A stretch of DNA of 64,000 nt from Prosthecomicrobium pneumaticum (GTDB lineage Bacteria > Pseudomonadota > Alphaproteobacteria > Rhizobiales > Kaistiaceae), in contig NZ_JACHOO010000004.1 of the NCBI RefSeq assembly GCF_014199915.1, positions 104,024-168,023 on the forward strand, written 5' to 3'. A model generated the notes under the pieces. That model was not told where the DNA came from. It made no database searches and saw nothing but the letters and a program-made list of their open reading frames with translations. A program made the position numbers and the translations under genes. Positions 44,878-55,186 of the stretch are shown in pieces. Position 1 is the first letter of the stretch; the number at the start of each line of letters is the position of its first letter.

Positions 44878-46143
44878 TTACCAGCCCGAACCCTTCAGGT
44901 CCTCGAGATCGGCCTCGAGGATCTCGAGGTTCTCCGCCGCCGTGCCGTTGCCGGACAGCGTGTTGTGGACGGCGGTCCAGAACTTCGAGGAGACCTCGTT
45001 GTACTTGGTCTTGGTCGGCGCGGACGGCCGCGGCACCGCGCTCTGGAACACCGCCTTCCAGGCCGGCATGAAGGGCTGCGCCTTGGCGACGTCCGCATCG
45101 TCATAGAGCGCTTCGATCGTCGGCAGATTGGCGATCTCGATGGCGCGCCACTTCTGCACCTCGGGCGAGGCGAGATAGATGGCGAGCTTGATCGCGGCGT
45201 CCTGCTGCTTCGAATACTTCGACACCGCGACGTTCCAGCCGCCGAGCGTCGCCGCCGGCTGATTGCCGTCGCCCGCGAAGGGAAGCGTCGTCACCTCGAA
45301 CTTGCCCTTGACCGAGGAGTCCTCGCCATTGCCGAGCGCATAGGCATAGGGCCAGTTGCGCATGAACACGGCATTGCCGGTCTGCCACACACCGCGCGAC
45401 TCTTCTTCCTGATAGGCGAGCACGCCCGGAGGCGAGATCGTGCCGACCCAGGACTTGGCGCGCTCGATCGCGGCCGCCGCGTTCGGATTGTTGATCGAGA
45501 TCGAGCCGTCGGCCTCGATGATCTGGCCGCCGCCGGAGGACTTCACCCATTCGAGCGCGTCGCAGGTCAGGCCCTCATAGGCGTTGCCCTGCCAGACGAA
45601 GCCCCACAGATCCTTCTGGCCGGCCTCGCGCTCCTTGTCCTGGACTTCCTTCGCCGTCGCGGCGAGCTCGTCCCAGGTCTTGGGCGGCTGCTTGCCGTAT
45701 TTGTCGAGCAGGTCCTTGCGGTAGTAGAGCGCCGGGGCGTCGGTGAAGAGCGGCAGGGCGACGAGCTTGCCGTTCACCGTCTGCGATTCGATGATCGAGG
45801 GGAAATGCTGGCCGACGACGTCCTTCGCCGCCGCGGTCAGGTCGACGAACTGATCGGCGAGCTGCGGCGCCCAGATCACGTCGGTCTGGTAGAGGTCGAT
45901 GTCGGAATTGCCGGCGGCGAGCCACAGGCGATACTGGCCGAACTGGTCGGTCGTCGACGACGGCATGGTGACGATGTTCACCTTGACGCCGGTATCCTTC
46001 TCGTACTTGTCGAGCACTTCGCGCAGGAACTGCGCGCCGGTGCCGGTGTCGCCGAGCACCATGGAGAGATCGGCGGCGTGCGCCGACCCCGCGCCCAGCG
46101 CGAAGAGCGCCGTGAGGGCGAGGAGCTTCTTGCGGAGTTTCAT
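44878..46143 (-). CDS. aglE: Alpha-glucoside ABC transporter substrate-binding protein
   Basis: A 421-residue periplasmic binding protein with signal peptide MKLRKKLLALTALFALGAG...AHAA (cut near residue 24). The domain has LWLAAGNSDIDLYQTDVIWAP, PLFTDAPALYYRKDLLDKYG and LGGWNVAVSKYSKQQ. It should bind maltose/trehalose/sucrose-type alpha-glucosides. It is the first gene of the operon; GGGAGG precedes the ATG by 7-8 nt. The promoter and repressor sites are in the 375-bp gap shared with aglR. Confidence 0.93.
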   Translation of the reverse strand: MKLRKKLLALTALFALGAGSAHAADLSMVLGDTGTGAQFLREVLDKYEKDTGVKVNIVTMPSSTTDQFGQYRLWLAAGNSDIDLYQTDVIWAPQLADQFVDLTAAAKDVVGQHFPSIIESQTVNGKLVALPLFTDAPALYYRKDLLDKYGKQPPKTWDELAATAKEVQDKEREAGQKDLWGFVWQGNAYEGLTCDALEWVKSSGGGQIIEADGSISINNPNAAAAIERAKSWVGTISPPGVLAYQEEESRGVWQTGNAVFMRNWPYAYALGNGEDSSVKGKFEVTTLPFAGDGNQPAATLGGWNVAVSKYSKQQDAAIKLAIYLASPEVQKWRAIEIANLPTIEALYDDADVAKAQPFMPAWKAVFQSAVPRPSAPTKTKYNEVSSKFWTAVHNTLSGNGTAAENLEILEADLEDLKGSGW

Positions 46144-46518
46144 CGGTTAACCTCCCTGATAACCCGATCGGAAAGGGAGGTGCGCCCAGGACCGCCCGGG
46201 TCGAGACGCGAGCGTGTCATGCCGATCCTCCCCCAAGCGCATGGCCCGACCCGCAGGCTCCAAAGCGCTTTGAAGGCTAGTTCAACGTGAATCCCGTCGC
46301 CTGTCAAGCGAGCACAATGATCGCGATAGGTGCAGCGCAGCATCAGTCAAACGGAAATCGTCGGACAAATCAGCAAATTGCCAGCCGGCACAGCGCTTTG
46401 CGCATCCACCTTGGAATGCCCTTGCGGAAGGCGCGGCGGTCTCGAGGTCGCCGCGGCAACGGGTCTTGCCAGCCGAGTTTGAAAGCGCTTTGAATGGCCT
46501 CGGGAGGAATGACGAGGC
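46144..46518. promoter_or_regulatory. aglE/aglR divergent control region with CAAAGCGCTTTG operators
   Basis: This 375-bp gap holds no gene. On the minus strand TTGACA (46302-46307), 17 bp and TGAACT (46279-46284) form the aglE promoter. The perfect palindrome CAAAGCGCTTTG (46261-46272) lies over its transcription start. GAAAGCGCTTTGA (46481-46493) stands 26 bp before aglR, and a weaker copy CAGCGCTTTG is at 46391-46400. These match LacI-family operators, so AglR probably controls both directions and may loop the DNA. Confidence 0.8.
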
Positions 46519-47544
46519 ATGAAGCTGAAGGAGCTGGCGGCGCATCTCGGCCTGTCGCAGACGACGGTGAGCCGCGCCCTCAACGGGTATCCCGAGGTCA
46601 ATGAGGAGACCCGGCGCCGCGTGCTGGACGCCGCCCGGCGCTACGACTACCGGCCGAATGCGAGCGCCCGGCGGCTGGCGACCGGCTTCGCCGGGGCGAT
46701 CGGCGTCGTTCTCCTGACCGACCGCAACCTGTTGCTCGACCCTCATTATGTCGAGTTCCTCGCCGGCCTCGGCGAGCGGCTGGCGCAGCACGAGACCGAC
46801 ATCGTGATGACGCCGGTCCGGAGCGCCGACGAGGTGACCGCCTATCGGCGGCTCGCCGGCGGGACGCGCGTCGACGCGGTCGTGCTGTCGAGCCCGACGC
46901 TCGCCGACGAGCGGATCCGCGTGCTCTCGGATCTCGGCCTGCCCTTTCTCCTGCACGGGCGCACCGAGACCGACGTGCCCCATGCCTGGCTCGACATCGA
47001 CAATGAGGGCGCCTTCCGCCACGCGACGAAGCACCTGATCGATCTCGGCCACCGCCGGATCGGCCTCGTCAACGGCGATCCGCGCCTCACCTTCGCGCGC
47101 GATCGCGAGCGCGGCTTTCGCGAGGCGCTGCTTCAGGCCGGCCTCGGCTGCGACGAGCGGTTGATCGGCACGGGCGCGCTCACCGACGAGATCGGCTTCC
47201 GCATCACCGCACGGCTGCTTTCCGAGCGGCCGCGGCCGACGGCGCTGCTCGTCTCCTCGATGATGATGTCGCTCGGCGCATTCCGCGCGATTCGCGCCGC
47301 CGGGCTCGAACTCGGCCGCGATGTTTCGATGATCGCACACGACGACGTCTTCCCCTTCCTCAACCCGGACGCCATGGTGCCGACCATGTCGACGACGCGA
47401 TCCTCGATCCGGGCGGCGGGGGTGCGCTGCGCCGAACTGCTCGGCGAGGTGCTCGCCGGCCGCGATCCGGCGACGATCCGCGAGCTGTGGCCGGTCGAGC
47501 TGATCGTCCGCGCCTCGACCGGTCCGGCGCCTTCCGGCGCGTGA
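46519..47544 (+). CDS. aglR: LacI-family repressor of the alpha-glucoside operon
   Basis: The 341-residue regulator begins directly with the LacI helix-turn-helix (MKLKELAAHLGLSQTTVSRALNGYPEVNEETRRRV) and hinge YRPNASARRLATG. The sugar-binding domain follows, with LIDLGHRRIGLVNGDP near residue 173. It is divergent from aglE across the AAAGCGCTTT sites. The effector is presumably an alpha-glucoside. Confidence 0.92.
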   Translation: MKLKELAAHLGLSQTTVSRALNGYPEVNEETRRRVLDAARRYDYRPNASARRLATGFAGAIGVVLLTDRNLLLDPHYVEFLAGLGERLAQHETDIVMTPVRSADEVTAYRRLAGGTRVDAVVLSSPTLADERIRVLSDLGLPFLLHGRTETDVPHAWLDIDNEGAFRHATKHLIDLGHRRIGLVNGDPRLTFARDRERGFREALLQAGLGCDERLIGTGALTDEIGFRITARLLSERPRPTALLVSSMMMSLGAFRAIRAAGLELGRDVSMIAHDDVFPFLNPDAMVPTMSTTRSSIRAAGVRCAELLGEVLAGRDPATIRELWPVELIVRASTGPAPSGA

Positions 47545-47657
47545 GCCCGCTTGACAGCGGCGGCGGGCGTGCGAACAAGGCGGCGGAGGGGTGGGCCGCC
47601 CGCGCGGACGGTCGCCGATGATCGCCGCCGGGGCGGCCTGTCGATGGTGTGTTGCCG

Positions 47658-48593
47658 ATGAACAAGCCTGATCTCGAGGCCGCCGCGCTCGTCGCCGTCG
47701 ATTGGGGAACCTCGCGGCTCCGCGCCATGCTGATCGGTCGCGACGGTGGCCTGCTCGCCGAGGCGGACAGCGCCGACGGCATCGGTCCGCTCGCCGGTCA
47801 GGGCCACGAGGCGGCCTTCGAGCGGCTCGTCGCCGCCTGGCCCGCCGTGCCGGCGCTGATGGCCGGCATGATCGGCTCGCGGCAGGGCTGGCGCGAGGCG
47901 CCCTATGTCCCGGTGCCGGCGACGGCGGATGCGCTCGCCGCGGCGCTGATCGGCTTCGAGAGCCTGTCGCATCGCCGCGTCTCGATCGTGCCCGGCCTGG
48001 TGCTGCGCTCCGCGGCCCGCGACGGCGACGTCATCCGCGGCGAGGAGACCCAGCTCGTCGGCCTGATCGAGGAGGAGCCGGGCTTTTCCGGCCTCGTCGT
48101 GCTGCCGGGGACGCATTCGAAATGGGCGGCGGTCGAGGACGGCCGGATCGTCGACTTCCAGACCTTCATGACCGGCGAGATGTTCGAACTGCTGGCGCGC
48201 AAGTCGTTCCTCCGTCACTCGGTCGCCGAGGACGCCGACGACATTCCGGGTTCCGCCCATTTCGCCCTCGCCGTGCGGCGCAGCGTGCAGGAGGGCCTGC
48301 CGTTTCTCTCGGCGATCTTCTCCGTGCGGGTGCGGCAGCTCCTCGACGCGGTGTCGGGCGACGACAATCTCGCCTATCTCTCGGGCCTCGTCATCGGCGG
48401 CGAGATCGCCGCGGCGCGCGCCTCGGGTCTCCTCGCCGAGGGCCGGCCGATCCGCATCGTCGGCGCGCGCACGCTCGGCCGTGCCTACGAGACCGCCTTC
48501 GGTATCGCCGGCCATGCCGTCGCGGTGCGCGACGGGGGCTCCCTCGTCCGCACCGGCCTCGTCCGCCTCGCCCGCGCGTCCGGGCTTCTCTGA
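47658..48593 (+). CDS. dgoK: 2-dehydro-3-deoxygalactonokinase
   Basis: An enzyme of about 311 residues. Residues AALVAVDWGTSRLRAMLI form the phosphate loop, MAGMIGSRQGWREAPYV is the DgoK signature, and VLPGTHSKWAAVEDGRIVDFQTFMTGEMFELL follows near residue 150. It phosphorylates KDGal in the DeLey-Doudoroff galactonate pathway. ATG 47658 and GTG 47649 are both possible starts. The aldolase gene follows 12 bp downstream. Confidence 0.92.
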   Translation: MNKPDLEAAALVAVDWGTSRLRAMLIGRDGGLLAEADSADGIGPLAGQGHEAAFERLVAAWPAVPALMAGMIGSRQGWREAPYVPVPATADALAAALIGFESLSHRRVSIVPGLVLRSAARDGDVIRGEETQLVGLIEEEPGFSGLVVLPGTHSKWAAVEDGRIVDFQTFMTGEMFELLARKSFLRHSVAEDADDIPGSAHFALAVRRSVQEGLPFLSAIFSVRVRQLLDAVSGDDNLAYLSGLVIGGEIAAARASGLLAEGRPIRIVGARTLGRAYETAFGIAGHAVAVRDGGSLVRTGLVRLARASGLL

Positions 48594-48605
48594 CCGGAGT
48601 TCGCC

Positions 48606-49235
48606 ATGTCGCATCCGCTCTTCGCCGGCCACCGGCCGCTCGTCGCCATCCTGCGCGGCATCACGCCCACCGAGGCGGAGGCCGTGTTCGAGGCGCTCGT
48701 CGGCGCCGGCATCACGCTGATCGAGGTGCCGCTCAATTCGCCCGAGCCCTTCGTTTCGATCGCCGCGATGGCCGCGCGCGCGGACGGCCGGGCGAGGCTC
48801 GGCGCCGGAACGGTGCTGAAGCCCGACGAGGTCGACCGGGTGCGGGACGCCGGTGGCACGCTCGTCGTCTCGCCCAATGCCGACGCAACGGTGATCGCCC
48901 GGACGAAGGCGCTCGGGCTCGAGAGCTATCCCGGCGTGATGACGCCGACCGAGGCCTTCGCCGCGCTCGCCGCGGGGGCCGACGCGCTCAAATTCTTTCC
49001 CGCCGAACTGATCGGCCCGGCCGGCATCAAGGCGATGAAGGCGGTGCTGCCGAAGCACGTGCCGCTGCTGGCGGTCGGCGGGGCGGATGCCTCCAACCTC
49101 GCCACCTATATCGCGGCGGGCTGCACCGGCTTCGGCATCGGCTCGAGCCTCTACAAGCCCGGCCGTGCGGCGGACGAGGTGGCGGAGAAGGCGCGGGCGC
49201 TCGTTGCCGCCTATGATGCGGCGGTCGCCGGCTGA
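48606..49235 (+). CDS. dgoA: 2-dehydro-3-deoxy-6-phosphogalactonate aldolase
   Basis: A 209-residue class I aldolase of the KDPG/KDPGal family: LVAILRGITPTEAEAV (catalytic Glu region), GAGTVLKPDEVDRV, YPGVMTPTEAFAALAAGADALKFFPAE (Schiff-base Lys in ALKFFP) and GFGIGSSLYKPG. It splits KDPGal to pyruvate and glyceraldehyde 3-phosphate. The pairing with dgoK supports KDPGal over KDPG as substrate. Galactonate dehydratase and transporter genes are not in the window. Confidence 0.9.
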   Translation: MSHPLFAGHRPLVAILRGITPTEAEAVFEALVGAGITLIEVPLNSPEPFVSIAAMAARADGRARLGAGTVLKPDEVDRVRDAGGTLVVSPNADATVIARTKALGLESYPGVMTPTEAFAALAAGADALKFFPAELIGPAGIKAMKAVLPKHVPLLAVGGADASNLATYIAAGCTGFGIGSSLYKPGRAADEVAEKARALVAAYDAAVAG

Positions 49236-49262
49236 GACGAGGAGCGCCCCGCGGTCGAAAAA

Positions 49263-49277
49263 GGCCCGCAGCGGGCC
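49263..49277. terminator. Short GC hairpin after dgoA
   Basis: GGCCCG-cag-CGGGCC follows dgoA, with five A on its left side and no T-run on its right. Read on the plus strand it is a weak terminator for dgoKA; read on the minus strand the A-run becomes a T-run and it would be a good one, but no minus-strand gene ends here. Confidence 0.35.
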
Positions 49278-49310
49278 AGAATGCCGCTGCGCGCGCCCGG
49301 CGGCTCCCCT

Positions 49311-49352
49311 TTGACGTCCGCCGAACCCTGTCCTAATGTCCTCACACATTAG
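49311..49352 (+). promoter_or_regulatory. bfr promoter with inverted-repeat operator
   Basis: TTGACG (49311-49316), 17 bp and TAATGT (49334-49339) form the promoter. The inverted repeat CTAATGT-cctcac-ACATTAG (49333-49339 and 49346-49352) starts at the -10 box and covers the transcription start, so a bound protein would repress bfr. It is not a clean Irr ICE box, although TTAGAAC next to it is reminiscent of one half. Confidence 0.6.
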
Positions 49353-49376
49353 AACTCTTACAAGAGGCGGCGCGAT

Positions 49377-49862
49377 ATGAAGGGCAACCCGACGGTCATC
49401 GAGGCGCTCAACAAGGCACTTCGGCTGGAACTCACCGCCGTGAACCAGTACTGGCTGCATTATCGCCTGACCGAGGACTGGGGCTACGGCAAGCTCGCCA
49501 AGAAGGAGCGGGCCGAATCGATCGAGGAGATGCACCACGCCGACAAGCTGGTCGCCCGCATCATCTTCCTCGAGGGCTTCCCGAACATGCAGCAGCTCGA
49601 CCCGCTGGTGATCGGCCAGAACATCAAGGAGGTGCTCGAGGCGGACCTGCAGGGCGAATACACGGCCCAGAAGCACTATTCCGAGAGCCGTTCGCTCTGC
49701 CAGGAAGTCGGTGACTACGTCTCGATGGCGCTGTTCGAGGAACTGCTCGAGGACGAGGAGGGCCATATCGACTTCCTCGAAACCCAGCTCGACCTCCTCA
49801 ACGATCTCGGGCCGCAGCTCTACGGCCAGCTCCAGGCCGAGCCGACCAGCGATTCCGACTGA
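49377..49862 (+). CDS. bfr: Bacterioferritin
   Basis: The 161-residue protein has the bacterioferritin ferroxidase ligands: Glu18, Glu51 and His54 in EEMHHADK, and the [10 protein letters not shown] and EEGHIDFLE segments with Glu94, Glu127 and His130. Met52 is the axial heme ligand. It stores iron as a 24-subunit shell. The start has AGAGG upstream. No bacterioferritin-associated ferredoxin gene is adjacent. Confidence 0.95.
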   Translation: MKGNPTVIEALNKALRLELTAVNQYWLHYRLTEDWGYGKLAKKERAESIEEMHHADKLVARIIFLEGFPNMQQLDPLVIGQNIKEVLEADLQGEYTAQKHYSESRSLCQEVGDYVSMALFEELLEDEEGHIDFLETQLDLLNDLGPQLYGQLQAEPTSDSD

Positions 49863-50001
49863 TCGGTCCTGCAACGGACCGTCCGGGAGGCCTCGTCGTG
49901 ACCGGCGGGGCCCTTTCCTTTTTTCCGCGGATGCTTGCGCTTTTTGATCGATCTCGCCACTCTGCGGCAACAAACGAAAGCCGACGGGGGGAGGATGGAC
50001 G

Positions 50002-51507
50002 ATGGGCGCGGGCTATGTTCTGGCGATCGATCAGGGGACGACGTCGTCGCGGGCGCTGCTGTTCGACGCGGACCAGCGCCTCGTTGCTGCGGCGCAGCAG
50101 GAGTTCCCGCAATATTTCCCCGCCTCGGGCTGGGTCGAGCACGATGCCGAGGAGATCTGGGCGAGCGTCGTCGCGGTGATCCGCGCGGCGATCGGGAAGG
50201 CGGGCATCGCGCCGTCCGCCATCGCCGCGATCGGCATCACCAACCAGCGCGAGACCGCGGTGGTCTGGGAGCGTGACGGCGGCCGGCCGATCCATCGCGC
50301 CATCGTCTGGCAGGACCGCCGCACCGCCGAGGACTGCGCCGCTCTTCGGCGCGACGGGGTCGAGGCCGAAGTGACGGCCCGCACCGGCCTGCTGCTCGAC
50401 CCCTATTTCTCCGGCACCAAGCTCGCCTGGCTGCTCGACCGGGTCGAAGGCGCGCGGGCCAAGGCGGAAGCCGGCGCGCTCGCCTTCGGCACGATCGACA
50501 GTTTTCTCCTGTGGCGGCTGACCGGGGGCAGGGCGCACAGGACCGACGCCACCAATGCCAGCCGGACCCTCCTCTACGATATCCACCGCGGCGGCTGGTC
50601 GGAGGAGCTCTGCCGTCTGCTGCGCGTGCCCGCCGCCGTGCTGGCGGAGGACGGCGACTGCGCGGCCGATTTCGGCACGACCGACCCGGCGCTGTTCGGC
50701 GCCGCCATCCCGATCTGCGGCATGGCGGGCGACCAGCAGGCGGCGACGATCGGCCAGGCCTGCTTCACGCCGGGCATGGTCAAGTCGACCTATGGCACGG
50801 GCTGTTTCGCGCTTCTCAACACCGGCTCGAAGCCGATCGCCTCGCGTCACCGGCTGCTCACCACCATTGCCTATCGGCTCGCCGGGCGCACCAGCTATGC
50901 GCTCGAGGGCTCGATCTTCGTCGCCGGCGCGGCGGTGCAGTGGCTGCGCGACGGGCTGAAGCTGATCGCCTCGGCGCAGGAGAGCGGCCCCCTTGCGGCC
51001 ACCGCCGATCCGAACCAGAGCGTCTATCTCGTGCCCGCCTTCACCGGCCTCGGCGCGCCCTGGTGGGACGCGGAGGCGCGCGGCGCGCTCTTCGGCCTGA
51101 CGCGGGCGACCGGCCCGGCCGAGCTCGCCCGCGCGGCGCTCGAATCGGTCGCCTACCAGACGCTCGATCTCGTCGAGGCGATGCGGCAGGACTGGACCGA
51201 GGCGGGCGAGGCCCGTGTGCTGCGGGTCGACGGCGGCATGATCGCCTCGGACTGGACCATGCAGGCGATCGCCGACATCCTCGCTGCCCCGGTCGACCGG
51301 CCGACCATCGTCGAGACCACGGCGCTCGGCGCCGCCTGGCTCGCCGCCTCGCATGCCGGGCTGTGGCCCGATCAGCAGGGCTTCGCGGCCCGCTGGCAAT
51401 GCGACCGGCGCTTTCAGCCGACGATGCCGGCCGAAGTGCGGGATGAGAAAGTCGCCGGCTGGCGCGACGCCGTCCGCCGCACGCTTTCGGGCGCCGGAGC
51501 GTCCTGA
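50002..51507 (+). CDS. glpK: Glycerol kinase
   Basis: A 501-residue FGGY kinase of the GlpK type: [52 protein letters not shown], and [27 protein letters not shown] near residue 238. It makes glycerol 3-phosphate. The ATG at 50002 is preferred because GGAGG lies 7 nt upstream and homology starts there; another ATG lies between them. No glpD or glpF is adjacent. Confidence 0.94.
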   Translation: MGAGYVLAIDQGTTSSRALLFDADQRLVAAAQQEFPQYFPASGWVEHDAEEIWASVVAVIRAAIGKAGIAPSAIAAIGITNQRETAVVWERDGGRPIHRAIVWQDRRTAEDCAALRRDGVEAEVTARTGLLLDPYFSGTKLAWLLDRVEGARAKAEAGALAFGTIDSFLLWRLTGGRAHRTDATNASRTLLYDIHRGGWSEELCRLLRVPAAVLAEDGDCAADFGTTDPALFGAAIPICGMAGDQQAATIGQACFTPGMVKSTYGTGCFALLNTGSKPIASRHRLLTTIAYRLAGRTSYALEGSIFVAGAAVQWLRDGLKLIASAQESGPLAATADPNQSVYLVPAFTGLGAPWWDAEARGALFGLTRATGPAELARAALESVAYQTLDLVEAMRQDWTEAGEARVLRVDGGMIASDWTMQAIADILAAPVDRPTIVETTALGAAWLAASHAGLWPDQQGFAARWQCDRRFQPTMPAEVRDEKVAGWRDAVRRTLSGAGAS

Positions 51508-51559
51508 GCACGGCGCCTTCCTTCTCCGCGGGAGGGAGGAGCCCAGCGCGCCCGGAGCG

Positions 51560-53374
51560 CTACAGCACGCCCGCGCCGAGCTCGGCGCTCGCGGCATTGC
51601 CGCGGAACATCGCGAAGAGCTCGCGGCCCGTGCCGAAGCCGTTCGCCGCGAGGTCCTGCTCGGCGAGCGGCCGGGCGTCGAACTCTTCCGCCGGGACGAG
51701 TACTTCGAGCGTGCCGGCGACGCAGTCGAGCCGGATGAGGTCGCCGTCGCGCACGCGGCCGATCGGTCCGCCGCTCGCCGCCTCCGGCGAGACGTGGATC
51801 GCCGCCGGCACCTTGCCCGAGGCGCCGGACATGCGGCCGTCGGTGACGAGCGCGACGCGGTGGCCGCGGTCCTGCAGCACGCCGAGCGTCGGCGTCAGCT
51901 TGTGCAGTTCCGGCATGCCGTTCGCCCGCGGGCCCTGGAAGCGGATCACGGCGACGAAATCGCCGTCGAGCTCGCCCCGCTTGAACGCGGCCTGCAGGGC
52001 GTCCTGGCTGTGGAACACCTTCGCCGGCGCCTCGATGACATGGCGGTCCGGCTTCACGGCGGAAATCTTGATCACCGCCCGGCCGACATTGCCCTTCAGC
52101 ACCTTGAGCCCGCCGGTCGGCTGGAAGGCCTTGCCGACCGGCGCGAGCACCTTCTCGTCGAGGCTCGCCACCGGCCCTTCGCGCCAGGCGAGCGTGCCGT
52201 CCGCCTCGATCCGCGGCTCGGCCGTATAGCCCGAGAGGCCGGTGCCCCACACCGTGGTGACGTCCTCGTGCAGCAGGCCGGCGCCGAGCAGTTCGCGGAT
52301 CAGGAAGGCCATGCCGCCGGCGGCGTGGAAATGGTTCACATCTGCAAGGCCGTTCGGATAGACCCGGGCGAGCAGCGGCACGACATCCGAGATCTCGGAG
52401 AAATCGTCCCAGGTCAGCACGATGCCGGCCGCTCGCGCCATCGCGACGAGATGCAGCGTGTGGTTGGTCGAGCCGCCGGTGGCGTTGAGGCCGACGACGC
52501 CGTTGACGACGGCGCGCTCGTCGATGATCTCGCCGATCGGGGTGTATTCATTGCCGAGCGCGGTGATGGCGAGCGCCCGCTTCGCGGCGGCCCTGGTGAG
52601 CGCGTCGCGCAGCGGCGTGTTCGGGTTGACGAAGCTCGCGCCCGGCAGATGGAGTCCCATGATCTCCATCAGCATCTGGTTGGTGTTCGCCGTGCCGTAG
52701 AAGGTGCAGGTGCCCGGGCCGTGATAGGAGGCGCTCTCGGCTTCGAGCAGCGCGTCGCGGCCGATCTTGCCCTCGGCATAGAGCTGACGGATCTTCGCCT
52801 TCTCGTCGTTCGGCATGCCCGATGTCATCGGTCCGGCCGGCACGAACACCGCGGGCAGATGGCCGAAGGTGAGGGCGGCGATCAGCAGACCCGGCACGAT
52901 CTTGTCGCAGATGCCGAGATAGACGGCGGCATCGAACATCGCATGGGACAGGCCGATGCCGGTCGCCATGGCGATCACGTCGCGCGAGAAGAGCGACAGC
53001 TCCATGCCGGCCTGGCCCTGGGTGACGCCGTCGCACATCGCCGGCACGCCGCCCGCGACCTGCGCGACCCCGCCCGCCTCGCGCGCCGCAGCGCGGATGA
53101 TCTCCGGATAGCCCTCATAGGGCTGGTGGGCGGACAGCATGTCGTTATAGGCGGTGATGATGCCGAGATTGGGTACCACGTCGCCCTTCAGCGCCGCCTT
53201 GTCCTCGCCGCCGCAGGCCGCAAAGCCGTGCGCGAGGTTGCCGCAGGCGAGATGGGCGCGGCGCACGCCGGCCTCGCGCGCCGCGGCGATCCGGCCGAGA
53301 TAGGCGGCACGGCTCGTTTCGCTCCGCGCCCGGATGCGGTCGGTGATCGCTTCGATCTTCGGATGGATGGTCAC
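51560..53374 (-). CDS. edd: 6-phosphogluconate dehydratase (Entner-Doudoroff)
   Basis: A 604-residue IlvD/Edd-family dehydratase. Cluster-binding cysteines are in [11 protein letters not shown] near residue 70, [17 protein letters not shown] near 150 and [10 protein letters not shown] near 220. The segments [17 protein letters not shown] and [17 protein letters not shown] are also present. It converts 6-phosphogluconate to KDPG. The start GTG (53372-53374) follows GGAGAT by 8 nt. It is downstream of zwf; the pgl gene normally found between them is absent and the 119-bp gap is empty. Confidence 0.95.
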   Translation of the reverse strand: MTIHPKIEAITDRIRARSETSRAAYLGRIAAAREAGVRRAHLACGNLAHGFAACGGEDKAALKGDVVPNLGIITAYNDMLSAHQPYEGYPEIIRAAAREAGGVAQVAGGVPAMCDGVTQGQAGMELSLFSRDVIAMATGIGLSHAMFDAAVYLGICDKIVPGLLIAALTFGHLPAVFVPAGPMTSGMPNDEKAKIRQLYAEGKIGRDALLEAESASYHGPGTCTFYGTANTNQMLMEIMGLHLPGASFVNPNTPLRDALTRAAAKRALAITALGNEYTPIGEIIDERAVVNGVVGLNATGGSTNHTLHLVAMARAAGIVLTWDDFSEISDVVPLLARVYPNGLADVNHFHAAGGMAFLIRELLGAGLLHEDVTTVWGTGLSGYTAEPRIEADGTLAWREGPVASLDEKVLAPVGKAFQPTGGLKVLKGNVGRAVIKISAVKPDRHVIEAPAKVFHSQDALQAAFKRGELDGDFVAVIRFQGPRANGMPELHKLTPTLGVLQDRGHRVALVTDGRMSGASGKVPAAIHVSPEAASGGPIGRVRDGDLIRLDCVAGTLEVLVPAEEFDARPLAEQDLAANGFGTGRELFAMFRGNAASAELGAGVL

Positions 53375-53493
53375 GGTGGTGATCTCCTGCGCAGCCAGGA
53401 ACGGCTCGGGGCGGCCTTGCGCCGCCGCCCGGAACCCGCATGTCGTCCGCTCCGATGCAGGAAGCGCGCCGCCTCCGCGGCCCGTCCTCCGGC

Positions 53494-54975
53494 TCAGAGA
53501 ACCTCTTCGTGCCAGGTCCGCCCGTCGCGCTCGATCAGCGCGATCGCCGCCGAGGGACCCCAGGTACCGGCTGTATAGGCCTTCGGCGGGACCGCGGTGC
53601 GCTCCCACGCGCCGAGGATCGGATCGATCCAGGTCCACGCCGCCTCGACCTCGTCGCGGCGCATGAAGAGGGTCGCGTTGCCGCGGATCACGTCCATGAT
53701 CAGCCGCTCATAGGCATCGGGCGAGCGGACCTTGAAGGCCTGGGCGAAGCTCATGTCGAGCGGCACGTTGCGCAGCCGCATGCCGCCCGGGCCGGGGTCC
53801 TTGATCATCAGCGACAGCCGCACCGCCTCGTCCGGCTGCAGCCGCATGACGAGCTGGTTCTGCGTCAGATGGCCGGCCGAGGAATCGAAGATCGAGTGCG
53901 GGATCGGCTTGAAGGAGACGACGATCTCGGAGACGCGCGTCGCCAGCCGCTTGCCGGTGCGGATGTAGAAGGGCACGCCCGCCCAGCGCCAGTTCTCGAT
54001 CTCGGCCTTGATGGCGACGAAGGTCTCGGTGGTCGAATCGGTGCGGCCGAGTTCCTCCAGATAGCCGGGCACCGCGCCGCCCTGCGAGGCGCCGGCGCGA
54101 TACTGGCCGCGCACGGTGAACTGGTCGAGATTGTCGTCGGTGATCGGCAGCAGCGCGCGCAGCACCTTGAGCTTCTCGTCGCGCATCGCGTCGGCGTCGA
54201 AATGCGAGGGCGGCTCCATGGCGACGAGGCAGAGGAGCTGCAGGATGTGGTTCTGCACCATGTCGCGCAGCGCGCCGGCGGTGTCGTAATAGCCGGCGCG
54301 GCTCTCGACGCCGAGGCTCTCGGCCACCGTGATCTGCACATGGTCGATATGGGCGGCGTTCCACAGCGGTTCGAAGAGGGCGTTGCCGAAGCGCAGCGCC
54401 ATCAGGTTCTGCACCGTCTCCTTGCCGAGATAATGGTCGATCCGGTAGATCTGCCGCTCGTCGAACACCCGGCCGATGGCGTCGTTGACGGCGCGGGCCG
54501 AGGCGAGATCCTTGCCGATCGGCTTCTCGATGATGACGCGGGTCTTCTCGGTGATCAGGCCATGGGCGCCGATGCCCTCGCAGATGGCGCCGAAGAGGTC
54601 GGGGCCGACGGCGAGATAGAAGGCGCGGATGCGGTCCGCCCCCTCGTCGAGCGTCGCCTTCAGGTCCGCCCAGCCGGCACCGTCGGCGCTCGCATCGACG
54701 GCGACATAGGAGATGCGCTCGAGGAAGCTCTTCACGGTCTCCGGTTCGCGCTCGGCGGCCGGGACGTGGCTCGCCAGCGCCTTCTCGGTCGCGTCGCGAT
54801 AGGCCTCGTCCGACATCGGCCGCCGCGAGGCACCGATGATCCGCGCGACCGGCGGGATCTGCCCGTCGCGGTGCCGCTGATAGAGCGCCGGCAAGAGCTT
54901 GCGATAGGCGAGGTCTCCGGTTGCGCCGAAGACCACGAGATCGAAGGGGTCGACGGCGATGATGCGGCTGGTCAT
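53494..54975 (-). CDS. zwf: Glucose-6-phosphate 1-dehydrogenase
   Basis: A 493-residue G6PD. The coenzyme fold is [20 protein letters not shown] and the active-site motif RIDHYLGKE (His and Lys) lies near residue 176, with [12 protein letters not shown] before it. It starts the Entner-Doudoroff and oxidative pentose routes. GGGAGC precedes the ATG. The upstream gap with the divergent lactonase gene holds CCTAAT and ATTAGG half-sites (55024-55029 and 55058-55063), perhaps regulatory. Confidence 0.95.
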   Translation of the reverse strand: MTSRIIAVDPFDLVVFGATGDLAYRKLLPALYQRHRDGQIPPVARIIGASRRPMSDEAYRDATEKALASHVPAAEREPETVKSFLERISYVAVDASADGAGWADLKATLDEGADRIRAFYLAVGPDLFGAICEGIGAHGLITEKTRVIIEKPIGKDLASARAVNDAIGRVFDERQIYRIDHYLGKETVQNLMALRFGNALFEPLWNAAHIDHVQITVAESLGVESRAGYYDTAGALRDMVQNHILQLLCLVAMEPPSHFDADAMRDEKLKVLRALLPITDDNLDQFTVRGQYRAGASQGGAVPGYLEELGRTDSTTETFVAIKAEIENWRWAGVPFYIRTGKRLATRVSEIVVSFKPIPHSIFDSSAGHLTQNQLVMRLQPDEAVRLSLMIKDPGPGGMRLRNVPLDMSFAQAFKVRSPDAYERLIMDVIRGNATLFMRRDEVEAAWTWIDPILGAWERTAVPPKAYTAGTWGPSAAIALIERDGRTWHEEVL

Positions 54976-55186
54976 CCGATGCGCTCCCGGAAAGGCGGAA
55001 CGGCGTACGTCCCTGAGGCTTACCTAATCGAAGCCGAGGCATATGTTGAGAGGTAAAATTAGGACATCGAAATAACATCCGCGACGGAATGAAACCGCAT
55101 GCGCGGGCGGAGGAAAGCCGCTAAGCCGGGACCGCCGGCGGGCCGCGAGCGGTCGGCCGGGGAGGCGGAAAGAAGGAGGATAGCGC

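Noticed and set aside
47545-47657. TTGACA in the gap before dgoK as promoter
   Set aside because: The -35 match is good but no acceptable -10 box is found at 16-18 bp, so it is not listed as a feature.
51508-51559. Hairpin-like CTTCTCC/GGAGGGAG between glpK and edd as terminator
   Set aside because: The pairing is imperfect and there is no T-run in either direction.
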